From NCBI GenBank assembly GCA_001801365.1, contig MGXL01000119.1, positions 1-6,790 on the forward strand: a stretch of DNA of 6,790 nucleotides, given 5' to 3'. This document shows positions 1 through 5,850 of this stretch, one piece after another; position 1 is the stretch's first letter, and every line of letters begins with the position of its first letter. This DNA is from Gammaproteobacteria bacterium RBG_16_57_12. GTDB lineage: Bacteria; Pseudomonadota; Gammaproteobacteria; RBG-16-57-12. The position numbers were made by a program, and so were the translations under genes. Under the pieces are notes generated by a model. It was not told the DNA's origin. It did not search any database and saw only the letters and a program-made list of their open reading frames with translations.

Positions 1-62
1 ACATTGACCGTGCCGCCGCCCACCGTGCCCAGCCCCAGCAAACCCACATTCACCTGACTCAC
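1..62 (-). CDS. hom: Homoserine dehydrogenase, N-terminal fragment (cut by window edge)
   Basis: Only the first 20 codons and part of the next are inside the window. They read MSQVNVGLLGLGTVGGGTVN, a short beta strand followed by a GLGTVGGG nucleotide-binding loop. This is the usual opening of proteobacterial homoserine dehydrogenase, which reduces aspartate semialdehyde to homoserine with NAD(P)H on the way to threonine and methionine. The start is a GTG at 62-60. It has an AAGGAG ribosome-binding site seven bases upstream, and an in-frame TAA lies just before that at about 83-81, so no longer N-terminus is possible. The gene lies downstream of alaC on the same strand, 164 bp away, an arrangement I recall from other Gammaproteobacteria. 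The call rests on 20 residues plus context; another Rossmann-fold dehydrogenase cannot be fully excluded. The ACT domain and catalytic residues would lie outside the window. Confidence 0.85.
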   Translation of the reverse strand, partial: MSQVNVGLLGLGTVGGGTVN

Positions 63-69
63 TGTCAAT

Positions 70-75
70 CTCCTT
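70..75 (-). promoter_or_regulatory. Ribosome-binding site of hom
   Basis: AAGGAG on the minus strand, seven bases before the GTG at 62-60. It is the clearest Shine-Dalgarno sequence in the window and it decides the hom start. A TTG codon two triplets upstream of the GTG lies too close to this site to be used. Confidence 0.8.
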
Positions 76-126
76 GCAATTTAGGGAGTTGGAAATTACT
101 AAATTACCATTTGTTTCTTTGAGGCC

Positions 127-197
127 GTAGGGTGGATAAGCGTAGCGCATCCACCATCACCGGCGATTGGTGGATGCGCTACGCTTATCCACCCTAC
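127..197. repeat. REP/BIME-like palindrome: 30-bp perfect inverted repeat
   Basis: Positions 127-156 are the exact reverse complement of 168-197, with an 11-nt loop (157-167). Each arm begins GTAGGGTGGATAAGCG and is itself a small imperfect hairpin: GGTGGAT at 131-137 can pair with ATCCACC at 149-155, and the second arm does the same at 169-175 and 187-193. The element can therefore fold as one long hairpin or as two short ones. No T-run follows on either strand, so it does not look like an intrinsic terminator. It lies between alaC and hom, both on the minus strand, and would appear in a read-through transcript. Two inverted short-palindrome units in a gene gap is the layout of REP/BIME elements, which are mobilised by RAYT transposases in other bacteria. 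From memory, very similar sequences recur between genes in many Proteobacteria. No flanking target duplication or transposase is visible here. Confidence 0.8.
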
Positions 198-226
198 AAC
201 TCGGCCGGCCCTACTGAAATAGGCTC

Positions 227-1414
227 TTAGAGCAGCCCGTCGTTGCGAAACATGTCGCGGATACCGCGAATCGCCTGACGGGTGCGGTGTTCATTTTCGA
301 TCAGACCGAAGCGCACATGGCTGTCGCCATAGGAACCGAAACCGACACCCGGCGATACGGCAACCTTGGCGTCTTCCAGCAATTTCTTGGCGAACTCCAG
401 CGAGCCGAGATGGCGATAGGGTTCGGGGATCGGCGCCCAGACAAACATGGTGGCCTTGGGCCGCTCCACCTGCCAGCCGATGGAATTCAGGCCGTCGCAC
501 AAGACATTGCGGCGCCGGCGATAGCGTTCGGCGATTTCCTTGACACATTCCTGCGGGCCTTCCAGCGCGGTGATCGCCGCGATCTGCACCGGCGTGAACA
601 TGCCATAGTCCAGATACGACTTGATGCGGCCGAGCGCCGCCACCAGGGTGCGGTTACCGCACATGAAGCCGACGCGCCAGCCCGGCATGTTGTAACTCTT
701 GGACAAGGTGAAAAATTCCACCGCCACCTCCTCCGCGCCCGGCACCTGCAGGATCGACGGGGCCACATAACCGTCAAACACGATATCGGTATAGGCCAGA
801 TCATGCACCACCCAGATCTGATATTCGCGGGCGATGGCGACCACCTTCTCGAAAAACTCCAGCTCCACGCACTGGGTGGTGGGATTGCCGGGGAAATTCA
901 GCACCAGCATCTTGGGCCGGGGCCAGGAATCCTTGATGGCCTTTTCCAGCTCATCAAAGAAATTCACGCCCGGCACCAGGGGTACGTGGCGGATATCCGC
1001 CCCGGCGATGACAAAGCCATAGGGATGGATCGGATAGGATGGATTGGGCACCAGCGCCGCATCCCCCGGCCCCATGGTCGCCAGGGCCAGATGGGCCAGG
1101 CCCTCCTTGGAACCGATGGTCACAATGGCCTGGGTATCGGGGTCCAGGTCGACGTTAAAACGTTTCTTGTACCAGCCACAGATCGCCCGGCGCAGCCGCG
1201 GGATGCCTTTGGATACGGAATAGCGATGGGTGTTGCCACGCTGCGCGGCCTCCACCAGCTTGTCGACGATATGCTTGGGGGTGGGCTTGTCGGGATTCCC
1301 CATGCCGAAATCAATAATATCATCGCCGCGCGCGCGGGCTTTAGCCTTAAGCTCGGTGACGATATTAAAAACGTAGGGAGGTAAACGTTTAATTCTCTGA
1401 AATTCTTCTATCAA
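227..1414 (-). CDS. alaC: Alanine aminotransferase AlaC (class I/II PLP enzyme)
   Basis: A PLP-dependent aminotransferase that makes alanine from pyruvate with glutamate as donor, in the cytoplasm. From the start chosen here it is 395 residues, close to E. coli AlaC (412), which it resembles along its whole length, for example RLPPYVFNI near residues 10-18, IDFGMGNPD at 34-42 and [15 protein letters not shown] at 99-113. The visible catalytic residues are Lys239 in [11 protein letters not shown] (the Schiff-base lysine), Asp205 in VVHDLAY (pairs with the PLP ring nitrogen), Asn177 in GNPT, and Arg368 in HVRFG (binds the substrate carboxylate). The frame has no ATG or GTG between the upstream stop at 1477-1475 and the conserved core. 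Two TTG codons remain, at 1438 (403 aa) and 1414. I prefer 1414 because [14 protein letters not shown] fits where homologues begin and GGGG lies about eight bases upstream, though this site is weak. hom follows on the same strand. Confidence 0.93.
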   Translation of the reverse strand: MIEEFQRIKRLPPYVFNIVTELKAKARARGDDIIDFGMGNPDKPTPKHIVDKLVEAAQRGNTHRYSVSKGIPRLRRAICGWYKKRFNVDLDPDTQAIVTIGSKEGLAHLALATMGPGDAALVPNPSYPIHPYGFVIAGADIRHVPLVPGVNFFDELEKAIKDSWPRPKMLVLNFPGNPTTQCVELEFFEKVVAIAREYQIWVVHDLAYTDIVFDGYVAPSILQVPGAEEVAVEFFTLSKSYNMPGWRVGFMCGNRTLVAALGRIKSYLDYGMFTPVQIAAITALEGPQECVKEIAERYRRRRNVLCDGLNSIGWQVERPKATMFVWAPIPEPYRHLGSLEFAKKLLEDAKVAVSPGVGFGSYGDSHVRFGLIENEHRTRQAIRGIRDMFRNDGLL

Positions 1415-1471
1415 GGCGGCCGCCCCAAGTAATGCCAAAATGAATGCCGTGCTGGCTGAGTAAAGCGAGAA

Positions 1472-1480
1472 ATTCTACCA
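1472..1480 (-). promoter_or_regulatory. Probable extended -10 promoter element of alaC
   Basis: Reading the minus strand, TGGTAGAAT matches the extended -10 consensus TGnTATAAT except for one base. It lies about 58 bases upstream of the TTG at 1414, so transcription would begin near 1465 and give a leader of about 50 nt. No convincing -35 hexamer is found 16-18 bases further upstream, which is tolerated when the TG extension is present. It sits in the divergent gap between alaC and the Mth938-like gene, the only place an alaC promoter is expected. Confidence 0.45.
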
Positions 1481-1546
1481 TTTTCAGCGGTGATTACGAC
1501 AGGTATTCGTGTTATGTTTTATCATCTGTGATCAGACAAGTACGCC

Positions 1547-1981
1547 ATGCAAGTTAACCAGGACTACAATCCGCGCGCCTATATGGTCCGCGCCGTGACG
1601 CCCGGACAGGTCGTCATCAGCCATCCGCTGGGCAGTGACCGTCCCGCCGCTGGCGGGCTGGCCGCATCCGCGCTGGAGACGCTCACCGCCAGCCTGGTGA
1701 TCCTGCCGGATCGGCTGATCCGGGACTGGAATCCGCGCGATTTCGCCGCGCTGCAGCGGCAGCACTTCGAATTCCTGGCGACGCTCGAGGTGGAGGTGGT
1801 GTTGCTCGGCACCGGGGAGAAGCAGCATTTCCCGTCCGGCGAGCTGACCGGGATGCTGGCCTCGCGTGGGATCGGTATTGAGGTGATGAACACCGCGGCG
1901 GCCTGCCGCACTTATAATTTTCTGATCTGTGAAGGCCGGCGGGTGGCAGCGGCGTTGTTGATCGAGGGAAACGGGCAGTAG
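1547..1981 (+). CDS. Mth938-like domain protein (DUF498/NDUFAF3 family)
   Basis: A 144-residue cytoplasmic protein made of a single Mth938-type domain, with no signal peptide or membrane segment. The family's recognisable blocks are present: LVILPDRLIRDWNP at about 50-63, VVLLGTGEKQHFP at 84-96, and GIEVMNTAAACRTYNFLI at 110-127, followed by the closing strand RRVAAALLI. The human relative NDUFAF3 helps assemble respiratory complex I, but the biochemical role of the bacterial proteins is not established, so I assign no function. The ATG at 1547 is chosen because the in-frame ATG at 1514 hits a stop after five codons. The upstream ribosome-binding site is poor. The gene is divergent from alaC and convergent with rpoS; its TAG lies three bases from the end of rpoS. 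Confidence 0.9.
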   Translation: MQVNQDYNPRAYMVRAVTPGQVVISHPLGSDRPAAGGLAASALETLTASLVILPDRLIRDWNPRDFAALQRQHFEFLATLEVEVVLLGTGEKQHFPSGELTGMLASRGIGIEVMNTAAACRTYNFLICEGRRVAAALLIEGNGQ

Positions 1982-1984
1982 ACG

Positions 1985-2995
1985 TTACTTGAACAGATTT
2001 TCCACGGAGAAACCGTCGCGGATCATCAGTTCGCGCAGTCGTTTGAGCGCCTCGAGCTGTATCTGGCGCACCCGCTCGCGGGTGACGCCCAGTTCGGCGC
2101 CGACATCTTCCAGGGTATAGACGTCATGGCCGTTCAGGCCGAAGCGGCGCTCGACCACCTCACGCTGTTTGCTGTTGAGCTGATTCACCCAGGCACTGAT
2201 GAAATTACGCACATCCGCGTCCTGCAACAGCATTGCCGGATCGAGATTGTAATCATCGGGTATGGCATCCAGAATCGAGCGATCGCTGTCACGCCCCAGG
2301 GGCACATCCACCGAGGTCACACGCTCATTGAGCTTGAGCAGGCGCTCCACTTCCTCGATCGGTTTGTCCAGGAGTTCGGCGATCTCTTCCGGACGCGGCT
2401 CATGATCCAGCACCTGGGTCAGTTGCCGGGCGGCGCGCAAATAGGCATTGATTTCCTTGAGCACATGAATAGGGAGACGGATGGTGCGGGTCTGATTCAT
2501 GATGCCACGCTCGATGGTCTGACGGATCCACCAGGTCGCATAGGTCGAAAAGCGGAAGCCGCGCTCGGGATCGAATTTCTCCACCGCCCTGATCAGCCCC
2601 AGATTGCCTTCTTCCACCAGGTCCAGCAGGGCCAGACCACGATTCATGTAACGGCGCGAGATCTTGACCACCAGGCGCAGATTGCTCTCGATCATGCGCT
2701 TGCGCGCGGCCTCATCGCCCTTCTGGGCCAGACGGGAAAAGTGGACTTCCTCTTCGGCGGACAGCAGCGGCGAAAAACCGATCTCGCTTAAATACAGCCG
2801 GGTCGCATCCATTTCGCCATTGGGAAACTCACCGGAGCTGTATTCAATCGGGTCTTCTGTCTTTTCAACATCATCCGGCTCGGTCTCGGCCAGACCCAGG
2901 TCGCCCAGCACCAGCGACTCGTCTTCATCGGGCAACTCTTCCGGCTCCAGATGAGGATCGAGGTTTTTGTCATTTTCATTTTCTGGCTCAGCCAT
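1985..2995 (-). CDS. rpoS: RNA polymerase sigma factor RpoS (sigma-38)
   Basis: The general stress and stationary-phase sigma factor, directing core RNA polymerase to stress promoters. At 336 residues it matches E. coli RpoS (330). Order: an acidic N-terminal stretch (1-62; 23 Asp/Glu against two Lys), region 1.2 from [16 protein letters not shown] (63-78), region 2 with [17 protein letters not shown] (100-116) and [20 protein letters not shown] (150-169), region 3 (about 175-255), and region 4 with the helix-turn-helix [19 protein letters not shown] (294-312). Lys180 in [10 protein letters not shown] aligns with E. coli Lys173, which reads promoter position -13 and is needed for RssB-mediated turnover; this and the nlpD neighbour separate it from RpoD. 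The ATG at 2995 is preferred (AGAGTGG just upstream); a GTG at 3010 would add five residues. The gap to nlpD is 52 nt. In E. coli the main rpoS promoter lies within nlpD; whether that holds here is inference. Confidence 0.96.
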   Translation of the reverse strand: MAEPENENDKNLDPHLEPEELPDEDESLVLGDLGLAETEPDDVEKTEDPIEYSSGEFPNGEMDATRLYLSEIGFSPLLSAEEEVHFSRLAQKGDEAARKRMIESNLRLVVKISRRYMNRGLALLDLVEEGNLGLIRAVEKFDPERGFRFSTYATWWIRQTIERGIMNQTRTIRLPIHVLKEINAYLRAARQLTQVLDHEPRPEEIAELLDKPIEEVERLLKLNERVTSVDVPLGRDSDRSILDAIPDDYNLDPAMLLQDADVRNFISAWVNQLNSKQREVVERRFGLNGHDVYTLEDVGAELGVTRERVRQIQLEALKRLRELMIRDGFSVENLFK

Positions 2996-3047
2996 AACTA
3001 CCACTCTCACACTGCTTAACCACTGGCCGCCTTGGCGAAACAGGCTG

Positions 3048-3749
3048 CTAAAGTTTGGGAAGATACTTCATGGGGTCGACCGGTTTGCCATCGCGGCGTA
3101 TCTGAAAATGCAGATGGGGAAAGGTGGTACCGCTGTCACCCATTCTGGCGATCATCTGCCCCGGCTTTACATTCTCCCCTTCCTTCACCAATATCTCATG
3201 ATTATGGGCATAGGCACTGAGATAGCTCTGGCTGTGTTTGATGATGATCAGCTCCCCATAACCGACAATACCATGCCCACGGTATGCCACGCGCCCCGCC
3301 GCCGCCGAATAAACAGGCTGCCCGAGCTTGCCGCCAATATCAAGCCCCTTTTTCATGGATTGTTCATTTGTGAAACGATTCACGATTTTTCCGCTGGCCG
3401 GCCATGACCATATGATCGTTTTCTCGGTCTCGGTGTCTTCGATTGCGGTTGCTGTCTTATCCGTAACCGATGTGTGCGGTCTGGCAGTATTCACTGGCGC
3501 CGTCACAGCAACGCCCGGCGGCCCCTCCACATCCGGTGCAACCCGCAAACGTTGTCCGGAGGTGACCGCATACGGCGCCCTGATGCCGTTCCATGCGGCG
3601 ATATCCTTAAAGTCGTATCCGTAGATCCAGCTGATGGAGTATAGAGTCTCGCCGGGCTCAACTTTATGGTAGACATGGGCGCCGCAGCCACTCAGCAACA
3701 CACTGGCCAGCATCGCCAGCTCCATCAAATGCCTGCGTATCGCCTTCAT
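3048..3749 (-). CDS. nlpD: NlpD-like lipoprotein with LysM and LytM (M23) domains
   Basis: An envelope lipoprotein of 233 residues. Order: basic n-region (KAIRRH), hydrophobic core and lipobox LLSGC with lipidation Cys22; a LysM peptidoglycan-binding domain at about 26-70 ([15 protein letters not shown] through GQRLRV); a low-complexity Ala/Thr/Pro linker to about 113; and a LytM/M23 domain at about 116-231 ending [15 protein letters not shown]. In E. coli, NlpD is not a hydrolase but activates the amidase AmiC during cell separation. The same is likely here, because the first zinc-ligand His of the HxGxD motif is Lys133 (KKGLD). Asp137, His182 and the HLH pair (212, 214) remain. It is shorter than E. 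coli NlpD (379), mainly in the linker. It starts 12 nt after the pcm stop with no clear ribosome-binding site, suggesting coupled translation. A start at Met9 would lose the basic n-region. Confidence 0.93.
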   Translation of the reverse strand: MKAIRRHLMELAMLASVLLSGCGAHVYHKVEPGETLYSISWIYGYDFKDIAAWNGIRAPYAVTSGQRLRVAPDVEGPPGVAVTAPVNTARPHTSVTDKTATAIEDTETEKTIIWSWPASGKIVNRFTNEQSMKKGLDIGGKLGQPVYSAAAGRVAYRGHGIVGYGELIIIKHSQSYLSAYAHNHEILVKEGENVKPGQMIARMGDSGTTFPHLHFQIRRDGKPVDPMKYLPKL

Positions 3750-3761
3750 GGATTATGCAGG

Positions 3762-4421
3762 TTAACCGGCCCCACCCAGCATGGGCACGAAACTGACCTT
3801 TTCCATAACCTCCCGGTCATGGCCCGTTTCCGTACGGGTGATGCGTAACAATTCCTGATCTCCCCGCGGACCGACCGGAATCACCAGGCGCCCGCCCACG
3901 GCCAACTGCTGCAGCAGGGCATCGGGCACCTCCATAGGCGCGGCCGTCGCCAGGATTCCATCATACTCCCCATGTTCCGGCCATCCCCAGCTGCCATCGC
4001 TGTGTTTGAAACGGACGTTCTGGATATGCAGTTCTCGCAGACGCTGGCGGGCGCCCTGCAGCAGCGCCATGATGCGCTCGACGGTGTACACCTCCTTGAC
4101 CAGGCGGGCCAGGATGGCGGTTTGGTAACCACAGCCGGTGCCGATTTCCAGAACCCTGGCCAGCGGCCCGGCCTCCAGCAATACCTCGGTCATGCGGGCC
4201 ACGATATAAGGCTGGGAAATGGTCTGGCCGTGGCCGATAGGGAGCGCGGTGTCCTCATAGGCGCGACTGGCCAGGGCCTCATCGACAAAGATATGACGCG
4301 GCATGGCCCGCACGACTTCCAGCACCTCGTTGTTGACAATGCCGGCCTCACGCAGGCGCGCCACCAGACGATCGCGGGTGCGTTGCGACGTCATACCGAT
4401 ACCCAGCATCGTGGGTTTCAT
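3762..4421 (-). CDS. pcm: Protein-L-isoaspartate O-methyltransferase
   Basis: A cytoplasmic repair enzyme that uses S-adenosylmethionine to methylate isoaspartyl residues in aged proteins, so that they can revert to aspartate. It has 219 residues; E. coli Pcm has 208. Visible motifs: FVDEAL near 45-50, the substrate-side block [20 protein letters not shown] (60-79), SAM motif [13 protein letters not shown] (90-101), post-I VYTVERI (111-117), motif II LATAAP (157-162), and the family C-terminus VSFVPMLGG. The ATG overlaps the surE stop as ATGA, which supports this start and indicates translational coupling. Starts at Met5 or Met10 are possible and would give lengths nearer the E. coli protein. 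It is the middle gene of surE-pcm-nlpD-rpoS. Confidence 0.97.
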   Translation of the reverse strand: MKPTMLGIGMTSQRTRDRLVARLREAGIVNNEVLEVVRAMPRHIFVDEALASRAYEDTALPIGHGQTISQPYIVARMTEVLLEAGPLARVLEIGTGCGYQTAILARLVKEVYTVERIMALLQGARQRLRELHIQNVRFKHSDGSWGWPEHGEYDGILATAAPMEVPDALLQQLAVGGRLVIPVGPRGDQELLRITRTETGHDREVMEKVSFVPMLGGAG

Positions 4422-5173
4422 GTCGGCGGCACTCCCTTGACCCAGTGTTTGAGATCATCCAGCGCCTGGTAGCGGGTCAGATCGATGTGCAGGGGTGTGA
4501 TGGACACGCGGCCATGATTGATGGCATAAAAGTCGGTGCCCGGTCCGGCATCCTGCTCCGCTCCCGCCGGGCCGATCCAGAAGATCTCGCGCCCGCGCGG
4601 ATCCGTCTCCTTCACCACGCCTTCCGATTTATGCCGCCGGCCCAGCCGGGTCACTTCAAAACCAGCCAGGCGCTCGAGGGGCAGGTCCGGCACATTCACG
4701 TTGAGTATGGTATCCGGTGGCAAACGATGCTGTTGCAGGTGTTGCAGCAGCCGTTGCACCACGGCACAGGCAGTGGCGTAATGCTCCAGCCGGGTACCGG
4801 CCAGCGATATGGCCATTGCCGGCAAGCCGAGGAAGCGCCCCTCCATGGCCGCCGCCACCGTCCCCGAATAAATCACATCGTCGCCCATATTGGCCCCGGA
4901 ATTGATCCCCGAGATCACGATATCCGGCTCATAACCCAGCAACCCGGTCACCGCCAGATGCACGCAGTCGGTGGGGGTGCCATTGACGCTATAGACATTC
5001 TCGGCCAGCCGGGTGGCGCGTAGCGGCCTGTCCAGGGTCAGGGAGTTGCTGGCGCCACTGCGGTCACGGTCAGGCGCCACGATGCAGATCTCGGCCAGGG
5101 TGGACAGGCTGTCCGCCAGGCCGGTCAGCCCGGGGGCGCGTACACCATCATCATTACTCAACAGGATTTTCAC
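4418..5173 (-). CDS. surE: 5'/3'-nucleotidase SurE
   Basis: A metal-dependent nucleoside monophosphate phosphatase linked to stationary-phase survival; in E. coli it also acts as an exopolyphosphatase. It has 251 residues, the usual family length. The N-terminal LLSNDDG places Asp8 and Asp9, DRSGASNS places Ser39, and [18 protein letters not shown] places Asn91. These are the four metal ligands at the same numbers as in E. coli SurE. A second conserved block, NVNVPDLP, is at 158-165. The start is GTG at 5173-5171 with GGGG about four bases upstream. The ATG at roughly 5188 is out of frame, and no in-frame ATG precedes the NDDG motif. It is the first gene of the leftward unit and overlaps pcm by four bases. 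In E. coli truD lies directly upstream on the same strand; here an oppositely oriented Smr gene intervenes, so surE probably needs its own promoter. Confidence 0.97.
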   Translation of the reverse strand: MKILLSNDDGVRAPGLTGLADSLSTLAEICIVAPDRDRSGASNSLTLDRPLRATRLAENVYSVNGTPTDCVHLAVTGLLGYEPDIVISGINSGANMGDDVIYSGTVAAAMEGRFLGLPAMAISLAGTRLEHYATACAVVQRLLQHLQQHRLPPDTILNVNVPDLPLERLAGFEVTRLGRRHKSEGVVKETDPRGREIFWIGPAGAEQDAGPGTDFYAINHGRVSITPLHIDLTRYQALDDLKHWVKGVPPT

Positions 5174-5280
5174 AATACCCCGATATCATTTGTTTTTTGC
5201 AAAGTATCCAATAGATTACACTGAACCATCCCGGCAATTGAACTCTTAACTCTTAACGCCGTACAGAGCCCTATTCATCC
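5174..5280. promoter_or_regulatory. Divergent intergenic region between surE and the Smr gene
   Basis: These 107 bp separate the two divergent starts and should hold a promoter for each direction. The stretch near surE is AT-rich, unlike the coding DNA around it. A plus-strand pair TTGTTT (5190-5195) and TAGATT (5212-5217) with a 16-bp spacer is the best candidate for the Smr gene, but each box is only a partial match. I see no convincing pair for surE. A short tandem repeat lies at 5241-5257. Confidence 0.3.
5241..5257 (+). repeat. Short tandem repeat, AACTCTT x 2 plus AAC
   Basis: AACTCTTAACTCTTAAC: two perfect 7-bp copies and a partial third, 24 bp before the Smr start codon. It could be a paired half-site for a regulator or simply slippage in an AT-rich gap. 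The sequence does not decide between these. Confidence 0.4.
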
Positions 5281-5850
5281 ATGAGCAAGGACAAACCTGA
5301 TATCGATAATCCCGAGCATGCCTTGTTCCGCGATGCCGTCGGCCCGGTCACGCCGGTAAAAAACCGCAAGCTGGCCAAGCCAGCGCTGAAGCGGACCAAA
5401 CAACGCCCTCCGCCCCTCCCTCACAAGGCAGCCGAGCACGCGGCGTCATCCCATCTGTTACAGGCAGAGCATCTCCTGAGCGCTGCTGACACCGTGTTCC
5501 ATGCCAGATCCGGTATACAGGCCAAATTGCTGCGCAAACTGCGGCGCGGCCAGATTCCGGTCACCGCTCAACTGGACCTGCATGGCCAGACCCTGGCACA
5601 GGCCGAAACATCATTGCAGCACTTCCTCAACCAGTGCCGGCAACACCGTCTGCGCTGCGTGCGGATCATCCATGGTAAGGGTTATGGCTCGGCAACCGGG
5701 CAGCCGGTGCTGAAAAACCATCTGCCCCTCTGGTTGCAGGCCCAGGACCAAGTGCTGGCCTTTTGTTCCGCCCCACCCGCCCAGGGCGGCACCGGCGCCC
5801 TGCTGGTATTGTTGCGCCTCGCTACTCGGGAGAGCCGGGGTGACTCGTAG
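5281..5850 (+). CDS. Smr-domain protein, SmrB-like (probable RNA endonuclease)
   Basis: A 189-residue cytoplasmic protein. The N-terminal half is basic and low in complexity (KNRKLAKPALKRTKQRPPP, about 27-45) after an opening PEHALFRDAVGPVTPV that resembles the EDQALFR start of E. coli SmrB. The Smr domain covers about 98-180: LDLHG (98-102), RIIHGKG (128-134) and the closing GGTGALLVLL. E. coli SmrB uses its DLH motif to cut mRNA between collided ribosomes. The retained DLHG and HGKG motifs suggest nuclease competence, while E. coli SmrA (YdaL) lacks DLHG. The specific role is inferred, so no symbol is given. The ATG at 5281 fits the conserved N-terminus although its ribosome-binding site is weak. 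It is divergent from surE, and its last 29 bases overlap the end of truD on the other strand. Confidence 0.9.
   Translation: MSKDKPDIDNPEHALFRDAVGPVTPVKNRKLAKPALKRTKQRPPPLPHKAAEHAASSHLLQAEHLLSAADTVFHARSGIQAKLLRKLRRGQIPVTAQLDLHGQTLAQAETSLQHFLNQCRQHRLRCVRIIHGKGYGSATGQPVLKNHLPLWLQAQDQVLAFCSAPPAQGGTGALLVLLRLATRESRGDS

Noticed and set aside
127..197. Palindrome read as a Rho-independent terminator of alaC
   Set aside because: The sequence after the hairpin on the minus strand is GGCCTCAAAG and on the plus strand AACTCGG, so neither has the required T-run.
287..1384. Plus-strand open frame of 365 codons opposite alaC
   Set aside because: It lies entirely antisense to a well-conserved aminotransferase. 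Its product is rich in His, Gly, Arg and Asp with no recognisable domain, as expected for a shadow frame in GC-rich DNA.
2126..2791. Plus-strand open frame of 221 codons opposite rpoS
   Set aside because: Antisense shadow of conserved sigma regions 2-4, with no domain and no ribosome-binding site.
2996..3047. Possible hairpin or regulatory RNA structure in the nlpD-rpoS gap
   Set aside because: Only 4-bp stems (for example CGCC/GGCG with a 2-nt loop) could be found, which is not more than chance.
3972..5023. Plus-strand open frames opposite pcm and surE (3972-4472 and 4445-5023)
   Set aside because: Shadows of two conserved enzymes. The peptides are low in complexity and match no family I recognise.
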